A stretch of DNA of 64,000 nt from positions 1 to 64,000 of the forward strand of contig CAYYFR010000005.1 of NCBI GenBank assembly GCA_964470865.1, given 5' to 3'. Below, in pieces: positions 53,349 through 62,386 of this stretch. A program made the position numbers and the translations under genes. Position 1 is the first letter of the stretch. Each line of letters begins with the position of its first letter. Origin of the DNA: JAEUOS01 sp964470865. Lineage in GTDB: Bacteria > Pseudomonadota > Gammaproteobacteria > Burkholderiales > JAEUOS01. The notes under the pieces were generated by a model. The model had not been told where the DNA came from. It saw only the letters and a program-made list of their open reading frames with translations, and made no database searches.

Positions 53349-53621
53349 GATGTGGCTGGGAAGTTCGCAGTGCCGGCGACGGATCGCGCATGCGTCGGAC
53401 GCTGCAAGTAAGAAGGCGCGCATCATACCAGCGCTCCCGGCCGGCAATCCGGGTTTACTGCGCCGACTGGTTGCACACCGCGCTTGTGAGGTGCGGCTTT
53501 GCGCCAGACATGGCGCTACTTTCCCCGCCGCTCGCTGTCGTTCAACGGGTGCTTTCAGTTCGTCGGCAACTACCGCGCAGGCACGCGGATTGGCGTGCGC
53601 CGCAATTGGCCGCTCGATGGT

Positions 53622-55145
53622 TCAGGCCGCGGCCAGGTTCAGCCCGAGCTGCACGCCATCCTCTTCACCTTCGTCGCCGGTATCGCGATGCTGGTCGCGC
53701 TGCGACTCGACGCCCGACAGGTATTCGGTGGTGACATCACCGGTGACATAACAGCCCGAAAAACATGAAGCCTCGAACGAGGTCAGCTTCGGGTTGAGTT
53801 CACGCACCGCGCGTTCGAGCGCGTCCAAGTCCTGGTAGATCAGCTCGTCGGCACCGATTTCGCGCGCGATTTCCAGGACGCTGCGTTCGTTGGCGATCAG
53901 TTCGTGCCGGGTCGGCATGTCGATGCCATAGACGTTGGCGAAGCGCACCGGCGGCGCAGCGGAGGCGAAATAGACCTTGCTGGCACCGGCCTCGCGGGCC
54001 ATGTTCACGATTTCGCGTGAGGTGGTGCCGCGCACGATCGAGTCATCGACGATCAGCACGTTCTTGCCCTTGAATTCCACCGCAATGGCGTTGAGCTTCT
54101 GGCGCACGGTTTTCTTGCGCAGGGCCTGGCCGGGCATGATGAAGGTTCGGCCGATGTAGCGATTTTTGATGAAACCTTCGCGGTAATCGAGCTTCAGCTT
54201 CATCGCCAGCTGCATCGCCGCCGGGCGGCTCGAATCGGGAATCGGCATGACCACATCGATTTTCGAGGTCAGCCCCAGGGCTTCGATGCGATCGGCCAGA
54301 AATTCGCCCAGCTTGAGACGCGCCGCGTAGACCGAAACACCATCGAGCGAAGAGTCCGGCCGCGCCAGGTATACGTATTCGAAAATGCAGGGATTCAGGC
54401 TCGGATGGCGCGCGCACTGCTGCGTCTTCACGTTGCCGTCCAGATCAATGAACACCGCCTCGCCGGGCGCCACGTCGCGCACCATCTCGAACCCCGAGCC
54501 CTCGAGCGCCACCGACTCGGAGGCCACCATGTGCTCTTCACCAAGACCCGAACCACGGCGCCCCAGGCACAGCGGCCGGATGCCGAACGGATCGCGAAAC
54601 GCCAACAAGCCATAGCCGGCGATCAGCGCCACCACCGCGTATGCGCCACGCAGGCGCTCATGCACCCGCGCCACCGCCTGAAAAATCGCGGCCGGGTCGA
54701 GACGATAGTTCCTGGTGGCCTTTTCCAGCTCGTGCGCCAGCACATTGAGCAGCACTTCGGAATCGGATTCGGTATTGATGTGCCGCAGGTCCTGGCGGTA
54801 CATGTCGATCTTCAATTGCGCGGTATTGGTCAGGTTGCCGTTGTGCGCCAGCGAAATGCCGAACGGCGAATTGACATAAAAAGGCTGCGCCAGGGCGGCG
54901 TTGGACGATGAGCCGGCGGTCGGATAGCGGCAGTGGGCGATGCCGATGTTGCCCGGCAGGTCGCGCATGTTGCGGGTGCGAAACACGTCACGCACAAAAC
55001 CCATGTTCTTGTGCATGTGAAACGAGTTGTCGCTGATGGTGGCGATGCCGGCCGCATCCTGCCCGCGGTGCTGCAACAGCAGGAGCCCGTCATAGAGCAA
55101 CTGATTGACCGGGGTTTTCGCAACCACGCCTATGACACCGCACAT
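53622..55145 (-). CDS. purF: Amidophosphoribosyltransferase
   Basis: 507 residues. Cys2 (MCGVIGVV) is the glutaminase nucleophile. The PRPP-binding loop is VLIVDDSIVRGTTS. GIAHCRYPTAG and HNGNLTN are the class II amidotransferase motifs. The enzyme makes phosphoribosylamine from PRPP and glutamine, the first step of purine synthesis. It is the last gene of the conserved folC-dedD-cvpA-purF string, but here a 115-bp repeat is inserted between cvpA and purF. Confidence 0.96.
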   Translation of the reverse strand: MCGVIGVVAKTPVNQLLYDGLLLLQHRGQDAAGIATISDNSFHMHKNMGFVRDVFRTRNMRDLPGNIGIAHCRYPTAGSSSNAALAQPFYVNSPFGISLAHNGNLTNTAQLKIDMYRQDLRHINTESDSEVLLNVLAHELEKATRNYRLDPAAIFQAVARVHERLRGAYAVVALIAGYGLLAFRDPFGIRPLCLGRRGSGLGEEHMVASESVALEGSGFEMVRDVAPGEAVFIDLDGNVKTQQCARHPSLNPCIFEYVYLARPDSSLDGVSVYAARLKLGEFLADRIEALGLTSKIDVVMPIPDSSRPAAMQLAMKLKLDYREGFIKNRYIGRTFIMPGQALRKKTVRQKLNAIAVEFKGKNVLIVDDSIVRGTTSREIVNMAREAGASKVYFASAAPPVRFANVYGIDMPTRHELIANERSVLEIAREIGADELIYQDLDALERAVRELNPKLTSFEASCFSGCYVTGDVTTEYLSGVESQRDQHRDTGDEGEEDGVQLGLNLAAA

Positions 55146-55176
55146 GAAGCTCTCCGCGAGAGGGTGACAACCGCGT

Positions 55177-55291
55177 TAAGAAAACACTGATTGAGTCTCT
55201 GTGCCACGGACTCCCGAACAGCAGTCTTGGATCCATACCACACACTGCACAAGCGGCTCCCGCTCCCTGCCTGCTTGTTCAGTGTTTTCCT
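55177..55291. repeat. 115-bp MITE-like repeat with terminal inverted repeats, copy B
   Basis: The ends are AAGAAAACACTGA (55178-55190) and TCAGTGTTTTCCT (55279-55291), inverse complements at 12 of 13 positions. The body aligns without gaps with 26643-26757. It starts 3 bases beyond the cvpA stop and fills most of the cvpA-purF gap. It encodes nothing, as expected of a non-autonomous miniature element; the mobilising transposase is not in the window. No clear target duplication is visible. Confidence 0.7.
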
Positions 55292-55294
55292 GAA

Positions 55295-55783
55295 TCAGAA
55301 GTTTACCTTGCCTGCGATGGTGTCAGGCAGCCAGGGCTTGACTGTACGCACCGCAGTTTCGGCCAAAGGGCTGAACAAGGCATGTTTCCAGAAATCCATT
55401 TGCGGCAACTTGGTCATGCCGGCCACCATCACCAACGCCAATACGATCACCACGCCGCGCGCAAGCCCGAACAAGCCGCCCAGGCCGCGATCGGCGAGGC
55501 TCAACCCGGCTGCCTGCACCGCGCGCATGATGCCCCAGCTGACCAGCGCCATCAGCAAGGCCATGCCCAGTAGCAGCAGCAGGAATGCGACGATGGTGCG
55601 CAGTACCGGGTGGGATGGCAAAAACACCAGCATGCCGGCGAATTGCTCGGCGAACAGGCTGGCCACCACGAAGGCCGCGACCCAGCCGATCAGCGAAAGT
55701 ATTTCGCGTACCAAGCCGCGCAATACCGATACGGTGATCGATAACAGCAGGATCGCCAGCACGGCGTAATCGAAAATGGTCAC
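55295..55783 (-). CDS. cvpA: Colicin V production family membrane protein
   Basis: 162 residues with four hydrophobic helices (IFDYAVLAILLLSITVSVLRG and others) and the family block GLVREILSLIGWVAAFVVA. CvpA is an inner-membrane protein needed for colicin V export and linked to envelope stress; its molecular role is unsettled. It starts 6 bases after the dedD stop. Confidence 0.9.
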   Translation of the reverse strand: MTIFDYAVLAILLLSITVSVLRGLVREILSLIGWVAAFVVASLFAEQFAGMLVFLPSHPVLRTIVAFLLLLLGMALLMALVSWGIMRAVQAAGLSLADRGLGGLFGLARGVVIVLALVMVAGMTKLPQMDFWKHALFSPLAETAVRTVKPWLPDTIAGKVNF

Positions 55784-55789
55784 GCGAAC

Positions 55790-56533
55790 TCAGCGGGCAA
55801 CCACTGCTGCGCTGCTGAAACCAAGGGTACGGATTTTATCGCGCGCGGCTTCGGCCGCCTCGCGACCGGCGAAGGGTCCGGCGCGCACGCGTGTGCGTTC
55901 CCCATCTTTGGAATCGAGCTTCTCGACGTAGCTCTTGAAGCCGGCAACGGCCAGTTTGTCGCGTGCTTCGCGTACCTTTTCCTCGCTGGCGAAGGCACCG
56001 ATCTGCACCGCAAAACCAGCGGCATCCTTGGTGCCGGCTGCGGCGGCCGCCTTGTCGTCCAGAATCGCCTTGACGCGCGTTTCTTCGCGCTGTGGCGGCT
56101 GCGGGGTCGGATCCGGCTTCGGATCGGCCTTCGGCACGACTTTCGGGTCGGCTTTGGTGGCCGCCCTGGAATCCGCTTTCAGTTCCACCTTGGGTTCACG
56201 GTTCGCCTCGGCCCTGGCAGCAGTGCCAGATGCCACTGGCGCAGGGGGCGCGCCGGCCTCACGCTCGATCGCAGTCGATGGCGGCGCTTTTGGCTCCTTG
56301 GGCTCGACGCTTTTCGGCTTGGCACTGCCGGCGGCGGGAGGACGCACGGTCACAACATCCTGACTCGGAATCTGCACAGACACATCCTGGTCGAGCGGCT
56401 TCTTCTCGGCATCGAAAATCCACGGCAGCGCGATTACGGCGACCAGCACGAGCGCGATCGAACCGATCAGGCGGCGGCGGGCGCGACGTTTGAAAGTGGA
56501 ATCGGCGGAATCTGGCGGGGAACTGGACGCCAT
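55790..56533 (-). CDS. dedD: SPOR-domain cell-division protein
   Basis: 247 residues. An N-terminal cytoplasmic tail and one membrane helix (LIGSIALVLVAVIALPWIF) are followed by a long Lys/Pro/Ala/Glu-rich linker (about 60-165). A C-terminal SPOR domain follows (GFAVQIGAFASEEKVREARDKL, then RVRAGPFAGREAAEAARDKI). SPOR domains bind denuded septal peptidoglycan. The position between folC and cvpA is the conserved one for dedD. Confidence 0.9.
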   Translation of the reverse strand: MASSSPPDSADSTFKRRARRRLIGSIALVLVAVIALPWIFDAEKKPLDQDVSVQIPSQDVVTVRPPAAGSAKPKSVEPKEPKAPPSTAIEREAGAPPAPVASGTAARAEANREPKVELKADSRAATKADPKVVPKADPKPDPTPQPPQREETRVKAILDDKAAAAAGTKDAAGFAVQIGAFASEEKVREARDKLAVAGFKSYVEKLDSKDGERTRVRAGPFAGREAAEAARDKIRTLGFSSAAVVAR

Positions 56534-56553
56534 GGGCTGGGGCTGTGCGCGCG

Positions 56554-57903
56554 TCAGGGCCGGTTGACAACCTGCAAGACCCCGGCTACGGTCAGAAATG
56601 AACCGAACACCACGATTCTATCATTCTCGGCAGCGCTCTCCCGCGCCGCCGCATAGGCCGCCTGCGGATTTGCGTGCTCGAAAACCTCGCCGCCCACCTG
56701 TTCGGTCGCCAAAATTTGCCGCAATCGATGTGCCGGCAGTCCGCGTGGCCCGGTCAGGTCGGTCAGATGCCAGACATCGATCTTTCCGCGCAACAAGCGC
56801 ACCACGCCAGCGACATCCTTGTCGGCCAGCATGCCGAATACCGCGTGCGTGTAGGAGGCAAAGCCGATGTTCGACAGGTTCTCCGCCAGCACCGCGGCGG
56901 CATGCGGGTTATGTGCGACATCGAGCACCACGACGGGGCGGCCCGGCAAGAGCTGGAAGCGGCCCGGCAACTCGACGCCGATCAGGCCCTCGCGGATGGC
57001 CTGCATCGACACCGGCAGGTGCGGGCGCAGTGTCTCAAGCGCCGCCATTGCCGCCGAGGCATTGAGCAACTGGTTGGCTCCGCGCAGCGCCGGATACGAC
57101 AGGCCGTTGCGCGTCACCGGGCCGCCACCGGCATGGAACCAGAATTTCCACTGTTGAACCTGTGCATCATGCTGCCCGGCAAACCCGAAATCGACACCAA
57201 AGCGCAAGAGGCGTGCGCCAATGCCGGACGCCACTTCGCCCACGCTGGCGGGGGGTTGCGGATCGGCACAGATCGCCGGGCGGCCGGCCCGGAAGATATG
57301 CGCCTTCTCCCAGCCGATCTGCTCGCGCGTATCGCCCAGGTACTCCTGGTGGTCAAGGTCGACGCTGGTGAGGATCGCACAGTCGGCATCGATGATGTTG
57401 ACCGCATCCAGGCGCCCGCCCAATCCCACTTCGAGCACCGCGCAATCGAGATGCGCTGCGGCGAACAGCGCGAACACCGCCAGCGTGGTGAATTCGAAAT
57501 AGGTGAGTTCCACGGCCGCGTCGCGCGAACGCGCCGTCTCGACCTGCGCGAACGCACCAGTCAGCGCAGCGTCGCTGACTTCAACCCCGGCGATGCGCGC
57601 GCGTTCGTTGAATCGCAGGAGGTGCGGCGAGGTGTACAGCCCGGTGCGGTAGCCGCCGGCGCGCAGGATCGCGTCGAGCATGGCGCAGGTCGACCCCTTG
57701 CCGTTGGTGCCGCCGACAACTATGGTCACGCATCCGAGCGCAAGACCCATGCGTCGCCACACCTGAGCCACCCGCTCAAGGCCGAGTTCGATGCCGCGCG
57801 GATGCAGTCGCTCGATGTAGGCGAGCCACGCAGCCAGCGCGGCGTCGGCATCAGGCGCCGGAGTCGGGGATTGTGGCGTAAGCGGAAGCACGGGGAAGAG
57901 CAC
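56554..57903 (-). CDS. folC: Bifunctional folylpolyglutamate synthase / dihydrofolate synthase
   Basis: 449 residues if started at the GTG at 57903. Only non-ATG starts exist (TTG 57945, GTG 57903, GTG 57891), and none has a convincing ribosome binding site, so the exact start is open. The Mur-ligase-like P-loop is GGTNGKGSTCAM; YTSPHLLRFNERARI and LEVGLGGRLDAVN are further family motifs. It adds glutamate to dihydropteroate and to folates. It follows the DksA-type gene and precedes dedD by 20 bases. Confidence 0.9.
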   Translation of the reverse strand: MLFPVLPLTPQSPTPAPDADAALAAWLAYIERLHPRGIELGLERVAQVWRRMGLALGCVTIVVGGTNGKGSTCAMLDAILRAGGYRTGLYTSPHLLRFNERARIAGVEVSDAALTGAFAQVETARSRDAAVELTYFEFTTLAVFALFAAAHLDCAVLEVGLGGRLDAVNIIDADCAILTSVDLDHQEYLGDTREQIGWEKAHIFRAGRPAICADPQPPASVGEVASGIGARLLRFGVDFGFAGQHDAQVQQWKFWFHAGGGPVTRNGLSYPALRGANQLLNASAAMAALETLRPHLPVSMQAIREGLIGVELPGRFQLLPGRPVVVLDVAHNPHAAAVLAENLSNIGFASYTHAVFGMLADKDVAGVVRLLRGKIDVWHLTDLTGPRGLPAHRLRQILATEQVGGEVFEHANPQAAYAAARESAAENDRIVVFGSFLTVAGVLQVVNRP

Positions 57904-58117
57904 GAGACACCGAATTCGCGGCCGGCGCAGTGCCAACACGTGCAATCATTATCCCGCAAGTGGCAGCCATTGCGACAGACTGGAACCGCAGCGTCGCCGG
58001 TAGCATGAGCGATGCATGCCAACTTGAGACGAGCGCCCGTGCAAATTCACTGGCGCAGCTGCAGCCTTTCCGGGCAAGCCGACCCGCCCGCCCAAGCACC
58101 GCGACTGGTGCGCCATT

Positions 58118-58489
58118 TCAGGCGCTTGTGGCAATGTGGCCGCGCCGCTCGCGCGCAGCCTGACACACCACACAGGTAAGTGCGGCGGGCTGGGCCAGCA
58201 GGCGCGCGGCGGGAATATGCGCGCCGCAGTCGGCGCATACCCCATAATTTCCATCGGCGATGCGCAGCATCACCTGTTCGATACCACGCAACTCGAAGAT
58301 ATCGCGCCGCGCCTCGGCGTACTCCACGCCTGCTTCGGCGAATGCCGCACCGGCATCACTCCATTGATGGTCGGTGGCCAACACGGAATCCGCAGCTTCA
58401 CCAATCTTGCCGCGGATTTGCTCCCGCAAGTCTTCCGCCCGTGCCGCCAAGTGGCGGGAAATTGCATCTAGCTGCTGCGCCTCAAGCAT
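58118..58489 (-). CDS. DksA/TraR-family zinc-finger protein
   Basis: 123 residues from the ATG at 58489 (GGAG ribosome binding site); a longer frame is rejected. The N-terminal half is helical (AISRHLAARAEDLREQIRGKI). The zinc finger is Cys85-x2-Cys88...Cys106-x2-Cys109 (CADCGAHIPAARLLAQPAAL). The acidic tip residues of true DksA are not obvious in the coiled-coil part, so it may act on RNA polymerase differently. Inserted between accD and folC, a position where small genes vary among relatives. Confidence 0.82.
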   Translation of the reverse strand: MLEAQQLDAISRHLAARAEDLREQIRGKIGEAADSVLATDHQWSDAGAAFAEAGVEYAEARRDIFELRGIEQVMLRIADGNYGVCADCGAHIPAARLLAQPAALTCVVCQAARERRGHIATSA

Positions 58490-58550
58490 TGCCTTGCTCC
58501 AATCAGTGTTCTGCCATAGTGGAACATTAACGACGTCAAGCAAGCACGGA

Positions 58551-58575
58551 TTGACACATGTCAAAGACACGTGTC
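58551..58575. promoter_or_regulatory. Two adjacent palindromes upstream of the DksA-type gene
   Basis: TGACA-CA-TGTCA (58552-58563) lies 2 bases from the perfect palindrome GACACGTGTC (58566-58575). They are about 60-85 bases upstream of the ATG at 58489, where a repressor or activator site could lie. No regulator can be named. Confidence 0.3.
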
Positions 58576-58635
58576 ATTGCGGTGCAGCGCAGGTCGCGTA
58601 TGCGAAGCCGTGGCGAGCGCAGCAGCCCTCGAACG

Positions 58636-59514
58636 TCAGGCCGGCGCCACCGCTTCGGCGGGCAAGTCCTGCAACAGCGCCAGCAGATGGGCCAGCTTGG
58701 GCGTGAGCTCGCGGCGATCAACGATCATGTCGATCGCACCTTTCTCCAGCAGAAACTCGGAGCGCTGAAAACCCTCCGGCAGCTTTTCGCGCACGGTCTG
58801 CTCGATCACGCGCGGCCCGGCGAAACCGATCAGCGCCCCGGGTTCGGCGATCACCACGTCGCCAATGAACGCGAAGCTGGCGGAAACACCGCCCATGGTG
58901 GGGTCGGTCAGCACCGAAATGAAAGGCAGTTTGCGCGCCGACAAACGTGTCAGCGCAGCGGTAGTCTTGGCCATCTGGAACAGCGAAAACAAGCCTTCCT
59001 GCATGCGCGCACCACCGCTGGCGGCAAAGCAGATGAACGGCAGTTTCTGTTCCACCGCGCAATCGACCCCGCGCACAAAACGCTCACCCACCACCGAGCC
59101 CATCGAACCGCCCATGAAGCCGAACTCGAACGCGGCGGCGATCACCGGCAAAGTCCTGATCGCCCCCTGCATCACCACCAGCGCATCGGTCTCGCCAGTG
59201 ACCTCGATCGCCTCCTTTAGCCGCTCGGGGTATTTGCGGCTATCCTTGAATTTCAGGCTGTCCAGCGCTCGCACTTCAGGTCCGATCTCGAAACGCCCTT
59301 GCGCGTCAAGCAGGCGATCGAGCCGCTCGCGTGCACCGATCCGGTGGTGATGGCCGCACTTGGGACAGACCTGGGCGTTGTTGCTCAAATCGACGGCATA
59401 CAGCGTCGCCTCGCAAGCGGGGCATTTGACCCAGATGCCTTCGGGCACGCTTTTCTTGGGCCCGCCGTCGGCGCGGTTCATTTTCGGCGGCAGCAGCTTG
59501 TCGATCCAGCTCAT
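58636..59514 (-). CDS. accD: Acetyl-CoA carboxylase carboxyltransferase beta subunit
   Basis: 292 residues. The N-terminal zinc finger is Cys31-x2-Cys34...Cys50-x2-Cys53 (CPACEATL, CPKCGHHHRIG). The carboxyltransferase domain includes FICFAASGGARMQEGLFSL and PGALIGFAGPRVIEQTVRE. With AccA it moves the carboxyl group from biotin to acetyl-CoA, making malonyl-CoA for fatty-acid synthesis, and thus also for the KAS III at 806. It lies in its usual place after trpA. Confidence 0.96.
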   Translation of the reverse strand: MSWIDKLLPPKMNRADGGPKKSVPEGIWVKCPACEATLYAVDLSNNAQVCPKCGHHHRIGARERLDRLLDAQGRFEIGPEVRALDSLKFKDSRKYPERLKEAIEVTGETDALVVMQGAIRTLPVIAAAFEFGFMGGSMGSVVGERFVRGVDCAVEQKLPFICFAASGGARMQEGLFSLFQMAKTTAALTRLSARKLPFISVLTDPTMGGVSASFAFIGDVVIAEPGALIGFAGPRVIEQTVREKLPEGFQRSEFLLEKGAIDMIVDRRELTPKLAHLLALLQDLPAEAVAPA

Positions 59515-59652
59515 GTTCGCTCCCCATTGATGAGTAATGCGGAAACAGCGGCAACGCGCTGCGCAGCCAACGTGCTCAGGTACGCAAGAGAATCCAGCGT
59601 CACCGTTCGCATCCGTCCACTTGGTAGCGCCGACATCGCCCCAGCTTGACTA

Positions 59653-60459
59653 CTAAGCCCCTGCCTGGTCCATCGCGGCACGGATGCCGGACATGAAGCG
59701 ACGCACGTTCTCGACTTCGCTGCCGGGCGCGGAGGTCTCGATCTCCTGGATGATGCGACTGCCGATCACCACCGCGTCGGCAACCGCGGCGATGGCTTTG
59801 GCGCTGGCGCCGTCGCGAATGCCGAACCCTACGCCGACCGGGACCGAGACGCGGGCCTTGATCTGCGGAATCCGCCGCGCCACTTCGCTCACGTCCAGCG
59901 TGGCCGACCCGGTGACCCCCTTGAGCGAGACATAGTAGATGTAACCCGAAGCGACACGCGCAACAGCGTCGATGCGCGCTTCGGTGGAGGTCGGCGCGAG
60001 CAGGAAGATCGGGTCGAGGCCATTGCCGCGCATGGAGGCGGCGAAGGCTGCGCATTCTTCCGGCGGATAGTCCACCACCAGCACGCCATCGACTCCGGCG
60101 GCCTTGGCGCGTGCGGCGAACACATCCACACCCATGTGCTCGAGCGGATTGGCGTACCCCATGAGCACCACCGGCGTCCGCTCGTCGGTCGCGCGGAACT
60201 CGACCACCATGTCAAGCACGCCGGCCAACGAGACGCCATGCCTGAGCGCGCGCTCGGAGGCGCGCTGGATCACCGGGCCATCTGCCATCGGATCGGAGAA
60301 CGGCACCCCGAGTTCGACAACATCGGATCCCGCATCGACTAAGGCATGCATCAGCGGCACAGTCAACGCGGGATACGGATCACCCGCACAAATATACGGA
60401 ATCAGCGCCTTGCGGCCGCGTGCCGCGACCGCAGCCAGTACTTCCTTGATGCGTGACAT
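59653..60459 (-). CDS. trpA: Tryptophan synthase alpha chain
   Basis: 268 residues, TIM barrel. Catalytic Glu49 (VVELGVPFSDP) and Asp60 (SDPMADGP) occupy the same numbers as in E. coli. It cleaves indole-3-glycerol phosphate to indole, which is channelled to TrpB. It starts 9 bases after the trpB stop. A 138-base gap to accD has no visible terminator. Confidence 0.96.
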   Translation of the reverse strand: MSRIKEVLAAVAARGRKALIPYICAGDPYPALTVPLMHALVDAGSDVVELGVPFSDPMADGPVIQRASERALRHGVSLAGVLDMVVEFRATDERTPVVLMGYANPLEHMGVDVFAARAKAAGVDGVLVVDYPPEECAAFAASMRGNGLDPIFLLAPTSTEARIDAVARVASGYIYYVSLKGVTGSATLDVSEVARRIPQIKARVSVPVGVGFGIRDGASAKAIAAVADAVVIGSRIIQEIETSAPGSEVENVRRFMSGIRAAMDQAGA

Positions 60460-60468
60460 GGGCGCTTT

Positions 60469-61698
60469 CTAGAAATTCAAGCCGGAGCGCTCGGCCACCG
60501 TATGCATGTCCTTGTCGCCACGGCCGGACAGGTTCACCAGCAAGGCATGATCCTTGGGCATGGTCGGCGCCATCTTCATCGCCTGCGCCACTGCATGACT
60601 GGATTCGAGCGCGGGAATGATGCCCTCGATACGGCACAACTGGTGGAATGCATCGAGTGCCTCATCGTCGTTGACCGCCACATATTCGGCGCGGCCGATG
60701 TCCTTTAGCCAGGCATGTTCGGGACCGACGCCCGGGTAGTCGAGGCCGGCGGAAATCGAATGGGTTTCGATGATCTGGCCGTTTGCATCCTGCAGCAGGT
60801 AGGTACGATTGCCGTGCAGGACACCGGGCGTACCGGCTGACAGCGATGCCGCGTGCTTGCCACTGGCGATGCCGGAACCACCCGCTTCGCAACCGATAAG
60901 GCGCACTTCCCTGTGCCCGATATAGGGGTGAAAGATGCCCATGGCGTTGGAACCGCCGCCGACGCAGGCAAGGATAGCATCAGGCTGGCGGCCGATCAGT
61001 TCGGGCATCTGGGTCAGGCATTCCTTGCCGACCACCGAATTGAAATCACGCACCATCATCGGGTAGGGATGCGGCCCGGCGACGGTGCCAATGATGTAGA
61101 AGGTATTTTCGACATTGGTGACCCAGTCGCGCATGGCCTCGTTGAGCGCATCTTTGAGGGTCTTGGAGCCGCTTTCGACCGGCACCACGGTGGCACCCAG
61201 GAGTTTCATGCGGTAGACGTTGGCCGCCTGCCGCTTGATGTCCTCGCTGCCCATGTAAACCACGCATTCGAGTCCGAAGCGCGCCGCCATGGTGGCGGTG
61301 GCTACACCGTGCTGGCCGGCGCCGGTCTCGGCGATCACCCGCGGCTTGCCCATGCGGCGGGCCAGCAGGGCTTGGCCCATCGTATTGTTCACCTTGTGCG
61401 CGCCGGTGTGGTTGAGGTCTTCGCGCTTGAGGTAGATCTGCGCCCCGCCCTGGATCGCCGACAGGCGCTTGGCATGGTAAATCGGGCTCGGCCGGCCCAC
61501 ATAGTGCTTGAGTTCGGATTCGAATTCGGCCATGAATTCGGGATCGGTGCGGTAATGCGCGTAGGTGCACTTGAGTTCGTCAAGCGCGTGCATCAGGGTT
61601 TCGGAGACAAAGATGCCGCCATAGGGCCCGAAGTGTCCGTTGGCGTCAGGCAGGTCGTAACCTGCCGCCGAGGCAGGGGGGAGATCGTTGATTTTCAT
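60469..61698 (-). CDS. trpB: Tryptophan synthase beta chain
   Basis: 409 residues. The PLP-binding Lys is Lys102 in LNHTGAHKVNNTMGQ. The monovalent-cation and PLP-phosphate motif CVGGGSNAMGIF follows. It condenses indole and serine to tryptophan. It starts directly after trpF (1 base between), so the three trp genes are one unit with truA. No leader peptide or attenuator is seen within this stretch, because the operon begins upstream. Confidence 0.97.
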   Translation of the reverse strand: MKINDLPPASAAGYDLPDANGHFGPYGGIFVSETLMHALDELKCTYAHYRTDPEFMAEFESELKHYVGRPSPIYHAKRLSAIQGGAQIYLKREDLNHTGAHKVNNTMGQALLARRMGKPRVIAETGAGQHGVATATMAARFGLECVVYMGSEDIKRQAANVYRMKLLGATVVPVESGSKTLKDALNEAMRDWVTNVENTFYIIGTVAGPHPYPMMVRDFNSVVGKECLTQMPELIGRQPDAILACVGGGSNAMGIFHPYIGHREVRLIGCEAGGSGIASGKHAASLSAGTPGVLHGNRTYLLQDANGQIIETHSISAGLDYPGVGPEHAWLKDIGRAEYVAVNDDEALDAFHQLCRIEGIIPALESSHAVAQAMKMAPTMPKDHALLVNLSGRGDKDMHTVAERSGLNF

Positions 61699-61699
61699 G

Positions 61700-62386
61700 T
61701 CAAGTGTCCTTGCGTGCGCCGTCGCCGGCTGCGAGTTGCTGGTCCGCCGCCCTGACCGCCGCCACGAAGGCGCGGATCAGGTTGGCATCCTTGATGCCAC
61801 GGGCGACCTCGACACCACTGGAAACATCGACTCCCAATGGCGCCTGCCGAGATGCGCCCAAATGTCTAAGCGCAGCAATCCCTGCAGCGACATTTGCGGC
61901 ATGCAACCCACCAGACAAAACGGCCCGAGCCGCGATTCTTGCCGGAATCAGAGACCAATCGAACACCTCACCGCCGCCGCCATAGCCTGTAACGAATGCA
62001 TCGAGCAGGATCGCGCGCGCAGATTTGAAATCGTCACCGTATTTTAGCAAATCCAGGTCCGGGTGCACCCTGGCAGCCTTGATGAATGGCAGCGCAAACC
62101 TGTTGCAGAAAGCGGCATCCTCATCGCCGTGGAACTGCAGCAACTGCAAGCGGGCCTGTGCTGCGGTGTCCCGCACCAGCGCGGCTTGGGCATTCACAAA
62201 CAGGCCCACCGCGGTCACGAACGGCGGCATGCGCGAAATCAGGCGCGCGGCGGCGGCCGGTGTCACGTAGCGCGGACTGGGCGGATAGAACACGAATCCG
62301 ATCGCATCCGCTCCGGCCTCCACGGCGGCGTCGACGTCGGCAGGACGCGTTACCCCGCATATCTTGATTCGGGTTCGGTCGCTCAT
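61700..62386 (-). CDS. trpF: Phosphoribosylanthranilate isomerase
   Basis: 228 residues, TIM barrel. Catalytic Cys10 (IKICGVTRPADV) and the phosphate-binding loops GADAIGFVF and VLSGGLHAANV are present. It converts phosphoribosylanthranilate to its carboxyphenylamino-deoxyribulose isomer in tryptophan synthesis. It overlaps the truA stop by 4 bases. Confidence 0.95.
   Translation of the reverse strand: MSDRTRIKICGVTRPADVDAAVEAGADAIGFVFYPPSPRYVTPAAAARLISRMPPFVTAVGLFVNAQAALVRDTAAQARLQLLQFHGDEDAAFCNRFALPFIKAARVHPDLDLLKYGDDFKSARAILLDAFVTGYGGGGEVFDWSLIPARIAARAVLSGGLHAANVAAGIAALRHLGASRQAPLGVDVSSGVEVARGIKDANLIRAFVAAVRAADQQLAAGDGARKDT

Noticed and set aside
58500..58513. A third copy of the MITE-like repeat end (TCAGTGTTCTGCC) near the DksA-type gene
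   Set aside because: Only about ten bases resemble the terminal repeat, there is no partner end within 200 bases and no body similarity.
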